Of a stretch of DNA of 64,000 nucleotides, positions 1 to 11,404 are shown in pieces. Each line of letters starts with the position of its first letter. Position 1 is the first letter of the stretch. This stretch comes from Luidia sarsii. Its lineage: Eukaryota; Echinodermata; Asteroidea; Paxillosida; Luidiidae. The translations under genes were made by a program, and so were the position numbers. Location of the stretch: contig OX465103.1 of NCBI GenBank assembly GCA_949987565.1, positions 15,234,774-15,298,773 on the forward strand, read 5' to 3'. The notes under the pieces were generated by a model. It was not told the DNA's origin. It did no database searches and worked only from the letters and a program-made list of their open reading frames with translations.

Positions 1-76
1 AGTGGCTCCGGCAGCGGAGCTTGGGCCTTGTCCGAGGCGGTCTCTCCGGTACGGGCACCGGGCAGATATCCAGGCC

Positions 77-118
77 AAACCACGGCACTCAAACCACGGC
101 ACTCAAACCACGGCACTA
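77..118 (+). repeat. 14-bp tandem repeat, 3 copies
   Basis: The unit aaaccacggcactc occurs three times in a row at the left edge of a dispersed repeat also found at 53199-53380. Confidence 0.85.
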
Positions 119-204
119 TACCATGCCGGATCCAAGCTGTACGCGGCACGCAGGCCACGTCGCTGCCATCCCACGCACGACAGTCTGCGTGCGTACATTG
201 TGGG

Positions 205-448
205 CGCGAATCTAGTGCCTTGTGGAGACCTAAGACAATAGGTTGAATAGGTCTCCACAGGGAAATGGTAAAGGTGTATAGGTCTCCACAAGGTTTTCAC
301 GAAACTGGTATTTGAAAATATTTGTGAATGACGGGATATGTGTGAATGATGGGTAAGAATCAGTCGCAAATAGAATATATTATAAGGGACATACGGTACA
401 AATTTCTACCCAGGAAAGTGGTTGAAATTGGAGCATTTTTAAAACATC
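205..448 (+). mobile_element. Dispersed repeat F (GTGGAGACC hairpin family), copy 1
   Basis: It matches 11144-11404 over about 245 bp. Near its left end it carries an inverted pair, cttgtggagaccta (about 217-231) and taggtctccacaag (about 278-291), so it can form a hairpin. No coding capacity. Confidence 0.7.
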
Positions 449-2053
449 GTTTCTCACACAGTAAATTGTATAGTGCACGAGAAATAAAGCAATGTCTCCA
501 CAAGGATTTAAAAATCGGTATGTGTGTACCAGCGTGTACGCAGTCGCCACGTCACGGCCGCCTCCGAGTACCAGGAATAGCACTCACGTGTACGCATGCA
601 AAGCTACGGGCGGGGGAATGGCCTGAAACGAATCCCCTGCTTCGGTTTTCACAAAGCCAACACGATGCATTGAAAAATATGAGAAAGTATATTCACGGAG
701 CCCGATAAGGCATTGGTTAAATGTCCCTCGCGTATAGTAGTATTGTTGTGTAAAAGGGTGCCCCATACAAAATAGCGTAGCGTATGTGCCTTATTAAGAA
801 CATTAACAAGGCCACTGCATGATGAGGTAGGGTTTTGCTGCTAAAAGATCCATTTGTGAAAGCGTTGTAAGTATTCCTATTGATAGTGACGGTCTTTCCA
901 CGTGCGTGGCTGGTTATAGCTCCACTATAGATCTCCTGTGAAAAGATGTCTATCTTGTTTTGGTTCGAAGGACTATAATTATGATCTGTCCGTGGATGGG
1001 CGATGGAGGCTCATGCCTTGCGCCAGGACTATTATAGTTACACCTCTCCGGGGTCTATTCACACCGTGCACAGAAACCATCGACTCGCTTCGGTTCGAGT
1101 GTCTGCATGGTGTACCCGCCCGCCTTGAAATTCGGGGCTCCCCAGACACCGAGCGGTCTTGTGACGGGCGAATCGAGTCGAGAGCCTCCTCCATCCAACC
1201 TCCAACTTCTCCTATCCCAGACCCTATAATATAATACTGCACCAGCCCGCATTGCCAGTTGACTCGTCGGGTTGTGTGGGGAGGGGGGAAGGGGGAGGGG
1301 GAGGGAGGTAGGGAGGTAGGGGTCATTCACACTCTCTGCTCCGTTCATCGGCATTATGTGAGGATTCTCCGAGACTCCCCCCCCCCCTCCTCTTCCCTCC
1401 CCTCCAGAAATTCTATCCCAGCGGAACTTCCTTTCTTCCGAAAGTGGCTCCCACGCCCGCCGTCTCCGACATCTGATCTCACCCAGTTCAACAAGTCCTC
1501 TCTAGAAAAAACACCAACACTCCCCCTTACACCTTCCTCTCCCCCCCCTCTCTCTCTCTTTCTCTCCCTCTTTCTGTCTCTCTCTTTCTATTTTCGAAAA
1601 AGCCACGGCCACGGATATAGCCCGAAGCATTACTCGGTCAAAATTACCCGATGGGACTGAAGAGTAGTCCCCTTCCCCCTCTCCCCCTCCCTCCCCCTCC
1701 CCCATCGTGTCTCATTGCTTGTGAGAGGTGCATAATGAGGGTGGTGTCTTCGACCGTGCTATATACCGAAGAAGACGGGAGGAGGGCCCGGCTCCACGCG
1801 GTGCCAGTGCTTGAGAGTGCAAGGCGGGATTATGATTCTGGGAGTGCCAAATCGCGGAGGGGAGGACCGAAGCAGAATCATGCAGGATGCAATCGAGAGC
1901 GTATAGGGGGGAGACGTTGGGACATAATTATGAGCTCTCACGTTTCAAACGCCATTGCTGCCGTCGCTCGTTGCAGTCTCCTTAGTTTTTTAAAAATTTA
2001 TACCATGAAACGAACTGAGCAGCACACCACAATAGGAAAACTAACTCAACTAT

Positions 2054-2283
2054 AGGGCCTATATGGACGTTCACAAAACGGAGGCTTGTGCTTCGGTCAC
2101 ATTTATCTTACCCGTTTTAATCTGACAGGCATCTGTTCGGCCCCAGTTTGTTAGTGAGTACTCTCTACTTAACAATCCAACACACCTACAAATTCGGAGA
2201 TAAACCACAACCCGTATTGTCCGATTTATCTGTCGGAGACGAAGCCCGAGCCAGAGCCTCATTCACTGATTCGTAAAGGGCCT
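2054..2283 (-). mobile_element. TIR element D, inverted copy
   Basis: Read on the - strand it matches the elements at 62198-62438 and 62450-62672: gacgaagcccgagccagagc near one end, tctgacaggcatctg inside, and cttcggtcacatttatctt near the other. Both ends carry GGGCC. Short non-autonomous DNA-transposon-like element. Confidence 0.6.
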
Positions 2284-2312
2284 ATGACACGAGTACTCTG
2301 TACAAATGTGAG

Positions 2313-3241
2313 ACTTGCTACATGTTACATCGCCTTGCTACATGCCACATCGCCTTGCTACATGCCACATTGCCCTGCTATACATGCCACACTGCCTTGT
2401 TACATGCCACACTGCCTTGCTACATGTCACACTGACTTGCTACATGCCACACTGCCTTGCTACATGCCACATTGCCTTGCTACATGCCACATTGCCTTGC
2501 TACATGCCACACTGACTTGCTACATGCCACATTGCCTTGCTACATGTCACATTGCCCTGCTATACATGCCACACTGACTTGCTACATGCCACATCGCCTT
2601 GCTACATGTCACATTGCCCTGCTATACATGCCACACTGCCTTGCTACATGCCACACTGCCTTGTTACATGCCACATCGCCTTGCTACATGTCACATTGCC
2701 CTGCTATACACGCCACACTGCCTTGCTACATGCCACACTGCCTTGCTACATGCCACACTGCCTTGCTACATGCCACACTGCCTTGCTACATGCCACACTG
2801 CCTTGCTACATGCCACACTGCCTTGCTACATGCCACACTGCCTTGCTACATGCCACACTGCCTTGCTACATGCCACACTGCCTTGCTACATGCCACATTG
2901 CCTTGCTACATGCCACACTGACTTGCTACATGCCACACTGACTTGCTACATGCCACATTGCCGTGCTACATGCCACATTGCATTGCTACATGTTACCCTA
3001 CCGTGCTACATGTTACAGCCTGTCACACTACCTTGCTATATACATGTTACACTACATTGCTACATGCTACACTACATTGCTACATGCTACACTACATTGC
3101 TACATGCTACACCACCTTGCTACACACTATACACTATCTTGATACAACTGTACATGCCACATTGCCTTGCTACGTTTTACAATGCCTTGATGCAACTGTA
3201 CACTGCCTTGCTACACGTTGCACTGTCTTGCTACATGCTAC
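2313..3241 (+). repeat. 20-bp minisatellite (cttgctacatgccacactgc)n
   Basis: About 46 contiguous units of roughly 20 bp. The core 2700-2900 is nearly uniform; both flanks drift, with atacatgcc insertions and then ctacatgctacac variants. It is open in several frames and gives spurious ORFs rich in L-L-H-A-T-L-P-C-Y-M-P-H. Confidence 0.95.
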
Positions 3242-3807
3242 AACAATTACTCTGGCGAGATGGTACAGTGCATCCAAAAGGCCTGATATTGGGCCGTGCT
3301 CAAAATGCACAGACCACGGCTATAGAGCATCAGCGCGCGACTCTGCGGAAGTTGAGTGGCTTTAATAGTGGCGGCGTCCCATAGGCTGGTGCGCAATCGT
3401 AAGCCGTAGCCAGTCCGGGATCCGGGCAACAGGGCCGAGCCCCGCCACGACATGACACGCCGTCGCCGCATGCTAATTAAACAGCGCGCCGTGGATCGCC
3501 GTGCACGCTGTTTTCTGTAGCACGCACCAGAGGTGCGGTCTTCACACCTCGGCCTCGCGCTGTGCTCAGCAGCGACTGACACATCTGGGCCGAATCCAGG
3601 CGTCGCTGCTAATTTCGCGGGCGCACGAAGCCCCCCCTTCTCTCCCACAAGACAAACTGCAGATCAATCCGGGGCAGACAGTTGCGACGAATATTGTTCC
3701 CTTTTCCGTCTGAACGGTTGGATTAAGGTATCTCAGTGAAGATTTTTTTTTAATCTTATCTAGATCATCTCAGATGTATTTCGCTCGATACAGCGACTCA
3801 CATAGTG

Positions 3808-4243
3808 AAAGAGATCGAAAGAGATACTGAAAACCAGAGAGAAAAGAGGGTGGGGTGTCATTGAAAGAGATAGAGAGACCGAGAAAAATAGAGACAGAGA
3901 GAGACTGATAAAGACACACCGATGAGACAAAGAGGGGGACAGAGAGAGCAAACGAGAGGCAGAGAGAGAGAGAGGAAGAGACAGAGAGACAGAGAGAGAA
4001 CAAGAGAGGGAGTAAGAGACAGAGAGAGAGGGGAAGAGAGAGACAGAGAAAGAGAAAAAGATACGCAGAGAGAGACAGAGAAAGAGAAAAAGATACGCAG
4101 AGAGAGACAGAGAGAGAGCAAAAGAGAGGCAGAGAGACAAAGAGAGAGGAAGAGAGAGACAGAGGAAGAGAGAGGGAGAGAGAGAGAGGGAGAGATAGAG
4201 AGGAAGAGAGAGAGAGAGGAAGAGAGATAGGGAGAGAGAGAGG

Positions 4244-4277
<34 letters not shown>

Positions 4278-4330
4278 GAGGAGGAGGAGAGAGAGAGAGG
4301 AAGAGAGAGAGAGAAATAGAGACAGAGGGA
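3808..4330 (+). repeat. GA-rich purine tract
   Basis: Long imperfect (GA)n, (GAGACA)n and (AGAGGA)n sequence. Antisense ORFs of up to 238 residues of Ser/Leu here are low-complexity artefacts. Confidence 0.95.
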
Positions 4331-4837
4331 TGAGCGACTAATGGGACCCCGTTGGATTGTATGGCGACCGGTCCCTCGACCATGGTTCTCCCCCATCCCA
4401 CTGCACGCTGAAAGCGCCACCCGGTTAAGGAATTGTCTCAATCGCGGGAACCCCGGGGAGGTGTCTGATGTGGGCGCGCCATTCAAAGGTCAACGCTGGG
4501 CCTCCGTAGGATAAGGTTCGTCACCGGAAGGCGGACATTGGGGTTCGGTTTTCAATCTATTCCCAGACAGCAACTTCCCTTGAGAAAGAGGGAAGTGTTG
4601 GAATCCGCTACGGCTTACGTCTAAGTCAACAATAACAAGGCTGTCTCCTCAAAGACAAACACTTACACAGAAACGGCTGAACAAATAAGCAGAAAAACAA
4701 ACAAGCCGATGAATTGATATATTTATGCAATGAATACACAAAGGTACTGATGAATGAATGATTGATCGACTTCGACTTTTCAAGAGGACAACTCAATAAT
4801 ATACAAATCAATAAAAAATACCTATAAAGCATAATCA

Positions 4838-5276
4838 ATGAATGGATGAATGAATGAAAGACCGAACGAACGGACGAACGAACGAACGAACGAACGAACG
4901 AACGACCGAACGAACGACCGAACGACCGAACGAACAAACGAACGAACGAACGAACGAACGAACGAACGAACGAACGAACGAACGAACGAACGAACGAACG
5001 AACGAACGAACGAACGAACGAACGAACGAACGAACGAACGAACGAACGAACGAACGAACGAACGAACGAACGAACGAACGAACGAACGAACGAACGAACG
5101 AACGAACGAACGAACGAACGAACGAACGAACGAACGAACGGACGAACGGACGAACGGACGAACGAACGAACGAACGAACGAACGAACGAACGGACGGACG
5201 AACGAACGAACGAACGAACGAACGAACGAATAAATGAATAATTATAAATGAATGAATGAATAAATAGAAGAATAAA
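4838..5276 (+). repeat. Tetranucleotide array (GAAC)n with GAAT edges
   Basis: About 93 units of GAAC-type sequence lie at 4860-5232. A pure core of about 51 units spans 4937-5140. CGGAC and CCGAA variants lie on both sides, and GAAT/TAAA units form the outer edges. It reads as N-E-R-T repeats in more than one frame. Confidence 0.97.
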
Positions 5277-5985
5277 TGGACAGGAGATACAGTACGTTCA
5301 TTTCAAGTTGAATTCAACCTCGGCCTTAAATGCCATGGAGCCCTCGCTCCTCCAGCCCACCCATTGTCGGACAATCAAGAGTTGTTATCGCCTGTCAGCC
5401 AAGAGCGGCACCAAATTCCACGTGGCCACACGAACAACAGCACGCAGTCAAGACCGGCGCTATGAATGTGCTCGTGCTCTTCTTACAGGGAGCAGGCTAT
5501 AGATAGAAATGAACAGAAGACCCGCCGACAAGAACGGGCTAACCCTTTGAACGGCGGAGGCGGCAGTTCCGCCGCGCGTTCAAAACGGCCGTCAACCACA
5601 AAATGCCACCCCGCGGGGTAATCTAATTTTCGGCGTTCATTTCCGTTGATCGGATAGAGCGGAAATCCGCCTTGCGACCTTCTGCGGGAACCACCCCCCC
5701 CCTCACCACACGAGAACGGCTCAGTCCGCTAAGGTTAAAGGTCGTTGGCGGTGGCGCGAACGAACTTTTCAAAAAGTAGAAATAATATTGTGGGCGGGAC
5801 GCGGTGGCAAAACAACCACAATGATATCGCTGTGGATATGGAGTCGTGAGATTACGATAATGACAAACGTTTCATCTACGCACTGTCTATATAAAAGTGT
5901 CTACTAACGGGCAGACAGAACTGCGATGGGTTACCACTATAAACACTATAGCAATATAGTCAAGACGACATCGGTAACAAAAAAA

Positions 5986-6100
5986 GGTGCGGCTTACACG
6001 GTGATGCGGCTTATACGTCAAGGTCCGAATCCTATGGCGAAAATTTTGCAGTGCTGCGGGTTATACACCGGGCGGCCAATATTCCACAAAATTACGGTAT
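5986..6100 (+). repeat. MITE-like fragment with repeated GCGGCTTAYAC motifs
   Basis: It contains gtgcggcttacacgg, atgcggcttatacgtc and tgcgggttatacaccgg in succession and ends in attacggta. Similar 'tgcggcttatac ... tacggta' sequences are, as general knowledge, common in animal non-autonomous DNA transposons. The superfamily is not decided. Confidence 0.45.
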
Positions 6101-7094
6101 ACTCGTTCAAAAAAGTGACTTTTAGTCTGCGCAGTTCGCTCTGTGCCTCGGCAAAATTATCTTCGGTCGGAATAGTCGAAATCTAAGGGGTACGGCTTTG
6201 AATTGTTCACGAGTCTATGGTAGCCGGTTCCAACCAAAACCCTGCTTAATACGACCCTGTATATAGGACCTTAGGGAGACACACTGTCGTTATTACTGGC
6301 ACCTTATAGGGAGACCCTCCACATTACGGAGACATTTCAGTCTCTCCATAAATGTCCTAACTACCTTATGAAAACATATTTTTACCCTCCCTATTTTCAT
6401 AGTAGATAGAGAATGCTCTCAAAAGAACAAAGTGTGAATTTCAAGTTCATTGGTTTGGAGGATGTTAGAAAATAAGGACGTAATGTTTGAGCACAATCCT
6501 ATGGGATTGTCTCTCTAAGGTACCATCAAGGGGGAATATTATCATTAGTAGGCCTACTATTATCATTATCATTATTTCCCGTGTAAACCACACTGGGAAA
6601 CATATGCAAAAACTGCATCTCGGTGAGGCAGGCCACCGGATAGGGATTATCAAGTTCGGCGAGTTGACGGGGCGGACCTGTCACGTTAAAGTCACTGATG
6701 GCTTGGCCGTGAGTATGGATTTCACCGCACGGATAGAGATAGGAGTGCGCGATACCGGTATATACCGCCCACTTTTGTTGTATTGAAGATCGCTGTATTA
6801 TAATCCTGCACCAGACTGTAGACGGGCCCCAGGTCTTTCCGGGTGTATGTTGTAACCACGGGGCTTGGATGACCCCTCTTCCATAACTATATAGTCTAAG
6901 CTTCTCGGAAACAGCAGGCGCTACAGTGTATCACTCTTGTAGGTTTTTAACAAACTTAAGCAGAGGTTGTAGTTTTAGAAACAGTGTTTTCTTGAAAAGT
7001 AGTTCAATACTTCAATGGCCATACTTTTCCCCTCCAAAAAGATGACTTACATCGTGTCACTGCAAACTTTCCCGCATTTTCATTCCTATCCCCA

Positions 7095-7196
7095 GCCTTC
7101 CTGAGTCCCTCTCTATCTTCTTCATTCTCTAGTCCTTAACCTTGAGTGGTTTTTTAGCCTTGTTTTGGGCGATTTTGCATACGAATAAATAAATCT
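7095..7196 (+). mobile_element. Retrotransposon-like 3' tail, copy 1
   Basis: It aligns with 16100-16198: ccttgag, then a T-rich segment, then ttgtttt(g)ggcga, ending in an (AATA)AAT tail. This looks like the 3' end of a LINE or SINE. It ends about 50 bp before the first exon. Confidence 0.35.
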
Positions 7197-7212
7197 ATCA
7201 CCACAAAACTTA

Positions 7213-7249
7213 TCCCTCCTATCATGTTTTTGTTGTTGTGGTGTGGCAG
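7213..7249 (+). promoter_or_regulatory. 3' splice site (acceptor) of the first exon
   Basis: A T/C-rich then T/G-rich stretch leads to gtggcag, with AG at 7248-7249, directly before the first zinc-finger exon. The upstream intron would be phase 2, because one base (7250) completes a codon begun in an earlier exon. Confidence 0.65.
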
Positions 7250-7493
7250 GGATCTGGAGGACGACTTCTCCAACTATGCCGCCACCGTCCTCCAGAGGGC
7301 GTCCGACGCCACGTCCCGGGAGCCTGCCCCCATGCCCGGCTTCCAGGCGCGCGACCTCTGCCCCATCTGCCACGTGACCGAGCTGGTACCCGCCCCCGAG
7401 CCGGGCAGCGCCCAGGAGGGGCAGGCGTGCGGCGACTGCGACCGCATCGTGTGCCTGCAGTGCGGCTTCTACACGCCGGCCATGACGTCAGAT
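7250..7493 (+). CDS. Exon: N-terminal part of a RIM/Fife/Piccolo/rabphilin-type zinc finger
   Basis: This 244-bp internal exon encodes 81 whole codons after one carried-over base. Residues 1-21 (DLEDDFSNYAATVLQRASDA and on) could form a helix. They are followed by C37-P-I-C40, then C60-G-D-C63, then C68-L-Q-C71 (numbered from the GAT at 7251). The C-x2-C / C-x2-C-x4-C-x2-C arrangement and the phrase V-C-L-Q-C-G-F resemble fingers of Piccolo/Bassoon, Fife and RIM, which work at the presynaptic active zone; rabphilin and Slp proteins use a related finger to bind Rab GTPases. The exon is preceded by a pyrimidine-rich stretch and gtggcag, and ends at a strong gtgagt donor in phase 0. Most codons end in G or C, unlike the surrounding DNA. 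The in-frame ATG at 7224 lies before the acceptor and is probably not the start, so earlier exons should lie left of the window. The exact family member is undecided. Confidence 0.78.
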
Positions 7494-7499
7494 GTGAGT
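7494..7499 (+). promoter_or_regulatory. 5' splice site gtgagt of the long intron
   Basis: The strong donor GTGAGT follows codon GAT at 7491-7493, so the intron is phase 0. This matches the phase of the acceptor at 60448. Confidence 0.75.
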
Positions 7500-8371
7500 T
7501 TCGACAACGCCATCCAGTTCCTTCCATCGTTTCCCCGTGTGCGTCTGTCTTGTCCCATCCGCACTTTGAACTCCCTATGAAAAGGGCAGGCTATATTGGC
7601 GTACACAGCGAGGCAAAGCCTGCCTGCCCCCCATCCAAATGCATCGCTATACGGCTTCCAGTTACGCACGAGTCTGCGGAAGCCGCCGTTGGTAGCAGCT
7701 GCGGTCAGCTCCCGTAGACTTGCGTGCAATTTGTAGCCGTGAGCGATGGATTTGAACATCTGGCTTCGTCTTCGGCTTCATTTCTGGCACTTTTTTTTGC
7801 GGGGTATGGGTTAGAACAGTGCACTTTTTTAGGCTGCACGTTTGCGGCTTCAACCTTATGGAACAGAAGGTTGGGGCTGTGGAATGAAGCGAACGAAGCC
7901 TAAGCCAGAGCCCTCCGTGTTGTACCGTGTTGTGCTCATTCTGTCCGCAGTCTCTAAATTAAACGTCGATGGCCAGCAAGTTGTTATTTTAAAAAGAAGC
8001 ACAATACACAGAGCACCTGAATCTAAAAGTCAAAACTAGAAACATACCTTTGCTCTAATAGTTTGAGATACCTCCAGTCCAATACAAGCCATTGCTACTC
8101 AAATGGGGACACTCAAGATATCATCGTTGATAGTCAAAGTTATCTTTTAAAAACCGATACATTTTTACTGGGGTGATTCCCCCCTCCCACAAAATTTTAT
8201 TTTAACTCGAACGTAAAAACACGTCGTATATTGATGCTTTGGGGTCTAACGTGACGCTCTGCGTACCGAGTCCAATATGGCGTCGGCAAATATGGAGGTG
8301 TCCTCTAAAAAAAGACTTGTCATTTTGTAGAAGAAACACCGTTTCACAGAATGATTTCTTTTAAAACTTGC

Positions 8372-8611
8372 TGGCCAATCGTACATAATTCATACCATTC
8401 ATTTCCTCGGTGCATTTTTTACTGCAAACTGGTGCGTGTGATGTGGTCAGTATGATTGTTGTGCGGTTCGTAATGGAGTGTTCTGTGCTGTTGAAAACAA
8501 AAATAGCGTAATGGAGTATAGGGAGATTTTGTTTGTCCCGATGAAGGTCATCAAAGGTCTCCACGGGATGCGAGCGATCCGTTTTCCCGCGAGCGGGCGG
8601 GATTTCAAGGC
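8372..8611 (+). repeat. Direct repeat G, copy 1
   Basis: About 240 bp, nearly 90% alike by eye to 9791-10038. Shared blocks include tactgcaaactggtgcgtgt, gtggtcagtatgattgttgt and gatgaaggtcatcaaaggtc. No ORF of note. Confidence 0.75.
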
Positions 8612-9790
8612 GCTTGACATTGCACGCTGCACTGACTAAAGACATGCTGCCGCCTCGTGTGTAGTCAACTGTTTGACAACTGAACTAAACAGGGCTCCAC
8701 GCTTTAATGCATGCGTGCGAGCGCGTGCGAGCCAGGATTCTTGAAGACCACACACAGGGAAGGGAAAGGGAAGCAGGAATACTGCTGGACATTATAATAA
8801 TACGATCGTTGTCATGACTTGTGTCAGCGTGTAATGCGTGCGAGTGGGGGTCGTGGTAGTCCCTTCCTTACTGGCACCAGATTCTGCCTGCACTTACTAA
8901 TGCACGCGTGCACCCATATAATAATATAGATAATAATCACGGTAACTATACGTTGCCCCCCAAACGCATATACGCGCACAAGCGCGCGGCAACTATTATG
9001 CTCATTTCCACACCAGCGCTAATTAGCTTTGATCAGGGGGAGGGGGACACAGACTACAGTGTGCACGGCTCGGTATGGTATCAGATGCCGGGGCGAGGCG
9101 GGGACCAGACACTGGTGATCGCGGGTATATAGGGGAGAGGGGATTGCGATTTGCACTGCGCGCAACTTAAATATTACACAGACACCTCCCAACGTTGACA
9201 TCATTATGCATGTCACATCCGCGCGCTGCTCCGACGTAAAACGCTCCGTTAGTCAGGCGTGACTCAACCATATGCTCTGGCAAAAATTCCTTGTAGAATA
9301 TAACTTCCCTCTCCGTCATATTATGCCTCCGTGTGTTGCCTAATAAACAGCGGAGATGGATTGCGGAAGGGATGAGTTAATTTGAAGGTTCCGAAAAATT
9401 CACTGTGGGGACAGATTGGGGACATATCAATGTAGGTTACGTGCGAAGTGGCCGGGTCTGTCTGGTGACTGCGAGGGGGAGGGGGGCTGTAAGTTGTGGT
9501 GGCGGTATATACGGTCTTGTGCGGTCACCTCACGCTATCATTATTGGAGTGGTGAGCCACGGAGGGCGATGGCGGGCAGATGTGTGCATAGGCGAGGCCG
9601 GGTCCTGTTATGCGGTTGTTATACCGCGTGCTTGCATGGCCGGCCATATTGGCGTCGTCACGCATTATGGGCAAGTGCCGTATATATACCGTGCGATGCG
9701 GGCACACAGCGGGGGCACCCGACGGCAAAGCGCCGGGCCCGATTCCCACTACTTAAGCAAGAAAACCTACTCAGGATAAAAAACCTCTTC

Positions 9791-10038
9791 CACGACCAAC
9801 CGAATATAATTCAAACCATTCATTTCCTCCGTGCATTTCTGTTTACTGCAAACTGGTGCGTGTAATGTGGTCAGTATGATTGTTGTGCGGTTCGTAATGG
9901 AGTGTTCTGCGTTGTTAAGAAACAATATAGCGTAATGGAGTATAAGGAGATCTTGTTTGTCCCGATGAAGGTCATCAAAGGTCTCCACGGGATATGCGAG
10001 CGATCCGTTTTCCAGTGAGCGAGCGCGGTATGAAGGCG
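9791..10038 (+). repeat. Direct repeat G, copy 2
   Basis: Same orientation as 8372-8611, starting 1.42 kb downstream of it. The pair could be long terminal repeats of a decayed element, a tandem duplication, or two insertions. The 1.18 kb between them has no recognised coding sequence. Confidence 0.75.
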
Positions 10039-10220
10039 ATTCCCCCATTGAAAGATTACCAACCGCGTGTCATGTGAGGCTTGTCGGGTTTGACTCGAAC
10101 GCAGTGGGCTAATGGGATCAAGTACACGTTGTACTGTGGCTGGCCAACCTGACTTTACTCACCGTGCCTTTTCATGCTTAAGCACAATTTCTAGCGGCTT
10201 CATGAGATTGGCCAAGAGGC

Positions 10221-10457
10221 CTATATAACTGCACACAGCAGCTTAATCGTGAAAATCTGCTCAGCAGAGAACGTTCTCCCTAATGTAGCTTCAATCAGAC
10301 TCACCGCGACTATCGCCGAGCGACACTGATCGCTTCCGAGTTATATTCACCAACAGTTTACTTGAAGTTGAGTCAAATCTGAGTTTGTTCTTGAGCACTG
10401 CAACCCTTTGTTCTTCAGCGGATTTGGTGCTTAAGCAGCTCTGTTGAGTGGAATGCC
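10221..10457. mobile_element. MITE C (GCTTAAGC family), copy 1
   Basis: The left end (acagcagcttaatcgtgaaa, tctgctcagcagag) is the inverse of the right end (ttcagcggatttggtgctta, agcagctctgttgag). About 235 bp, non-coding. Confidence 0.5.
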
Positions 10458-10800
10458 GCCCCCTCCTCGAATGCCGTACAAGATAAAAAGACTGCGGTCA
10501 CTAATAGCGGACAATATTATGCTCGCATCTCGCGAAGGAGAATTACGTCCACTCAAAACAAAATCGGAAGTCACTGGGGAAGAGAATAGATCAAGCAGTG
10601 CGTTTTGCCGGTAGTGACCAATAATTAGTTCTATACTCTTTGTTTTTCTCTATCTGGTTTGATGCTGTGAAAATGTGTGCCTTTCAGCAGCATTAACTAA
10701 CTAACTAATACTGCCAGGAAATAAACTGAGAGGGAACCAATCGTTGGTCGTGACCGTCAGAACGCAGGCCAGATAATGCCCACCAATTTGGATGCACAGT

Positions 10801-11093
10801 CCTGGGGCCAATTCCATACAGCCGCTTTTAAGCGCAAAAAATGTGCTGAAGCGCAAAAAAAGTCAGGATTCATAGGATCCCCTTGCCAAGCCAAACTTCA
10901 CCGTTGTTTCATGCTAAGCTAGGAAGAGTGGAATGCAAGTCCAAATCGATTGAAATCCCATCGCATTGTAGTTTGGAATCCTGTTTACACGAGAAGTATA
11001 CTATAGAAAATACTTCTGCAGTAGCAGGAAAATATTTTCCTGCTTAGCAGGATTTTCACGCTTAAGCGGCTCTAATGAGGTTGAGCCCGGCTG
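10801..11093. mobile_element. MITE C, copy 2
   Basis: Left terminus ggggccaattccatacagcc followed by gcttttaagcgc. Right terminus gcttaagcggctctaatgag then gttgagccc, its inverse. About 290 bp with several internal AGCAGGAAAAT/ATTTTCCTGCT palindromes. Confidence 0.6.
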
Positions 11094-11143
11094 TGTCGAC
11101 CGTGCCCGGCGTACACACGGCTTATTGACGTCATCATCGTGCA

Positions 11144-11404
11144 CGCGAATCTAGTGCATTGTGGAGACCTAAGATAATAGGTTGAATATGTCTCCACAGG
11201 GAAGTTGTAAAGGTGTATAGGTCTCCACAAGGTTTTCACGAAACTGATATTTGGAAATAACTCAAAAACGGGAAGTTTGTGATGGGTACCCCGGTAATCA
11301 GTCGCAAATTGTGTTATCTAAAGTCTTACCTAAAAGGGACATACGGTCCAAATTTCTACCCAGGAAAGTGAATGTGATTGAAATGGGAGCATTTTTAAAA
11401 CATC
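11144..11404 (+). mobile_element. Dispersed repeat F, copy 2
   Basis: Same family as 205-448, sharing gcgaatctagtgc at the left, the GTGGAGACC hairpin, and gggagcatttttaaaacatc at the right. Small indels separate the copies. Confidence 0.7.

Larger units (their letters stand above)
77..622 (+). repeat. Dispersed repeat E, copy 1, interrupted by another repeat
   Basis: Positions 77-197 and about 530-622 match 53199-53380 closely, including ccaggaatagcactca and gctacgggcgggggaatggc. The roughly 330 bp between them is absent at 53288 and contains a second repeat family (205-448). The arrangement reads as an insertion into an older element. Confidence 0.65.
1..7249 (+). other. Probable upstream intron or gene flank
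   Basis: There is no coding exon I can recognise. It is likely intron because the exon at 7250 begins mid-codon at an acceptor. It contains the repeats listed separately; 630-1250, 1600-2050, 3242-3800, 4335-4835, 5280-5985 and 6105-7090 show only short CT/GA patches or nothing recognisable. Confidence 0.5.

Noticed and set aside
2599..3384. 261-residue repeat protein
   Set aside because: Translation of the 20-bp minisatellite; equally open in neighbouring frames.
4850..5233. Two 127-residue N-E-R-T repeat ORFs
   Set aside because: The GAAC array lacks stop codons in several frames; not a gene.
7224..7249. ATG at 7224 as the translation start
   Set aside because: It lies before a good AG acceptor, and the residues from it (MFLLLWCG) come from the pyrimidine/T-G stretch, so it is most likely intronic.
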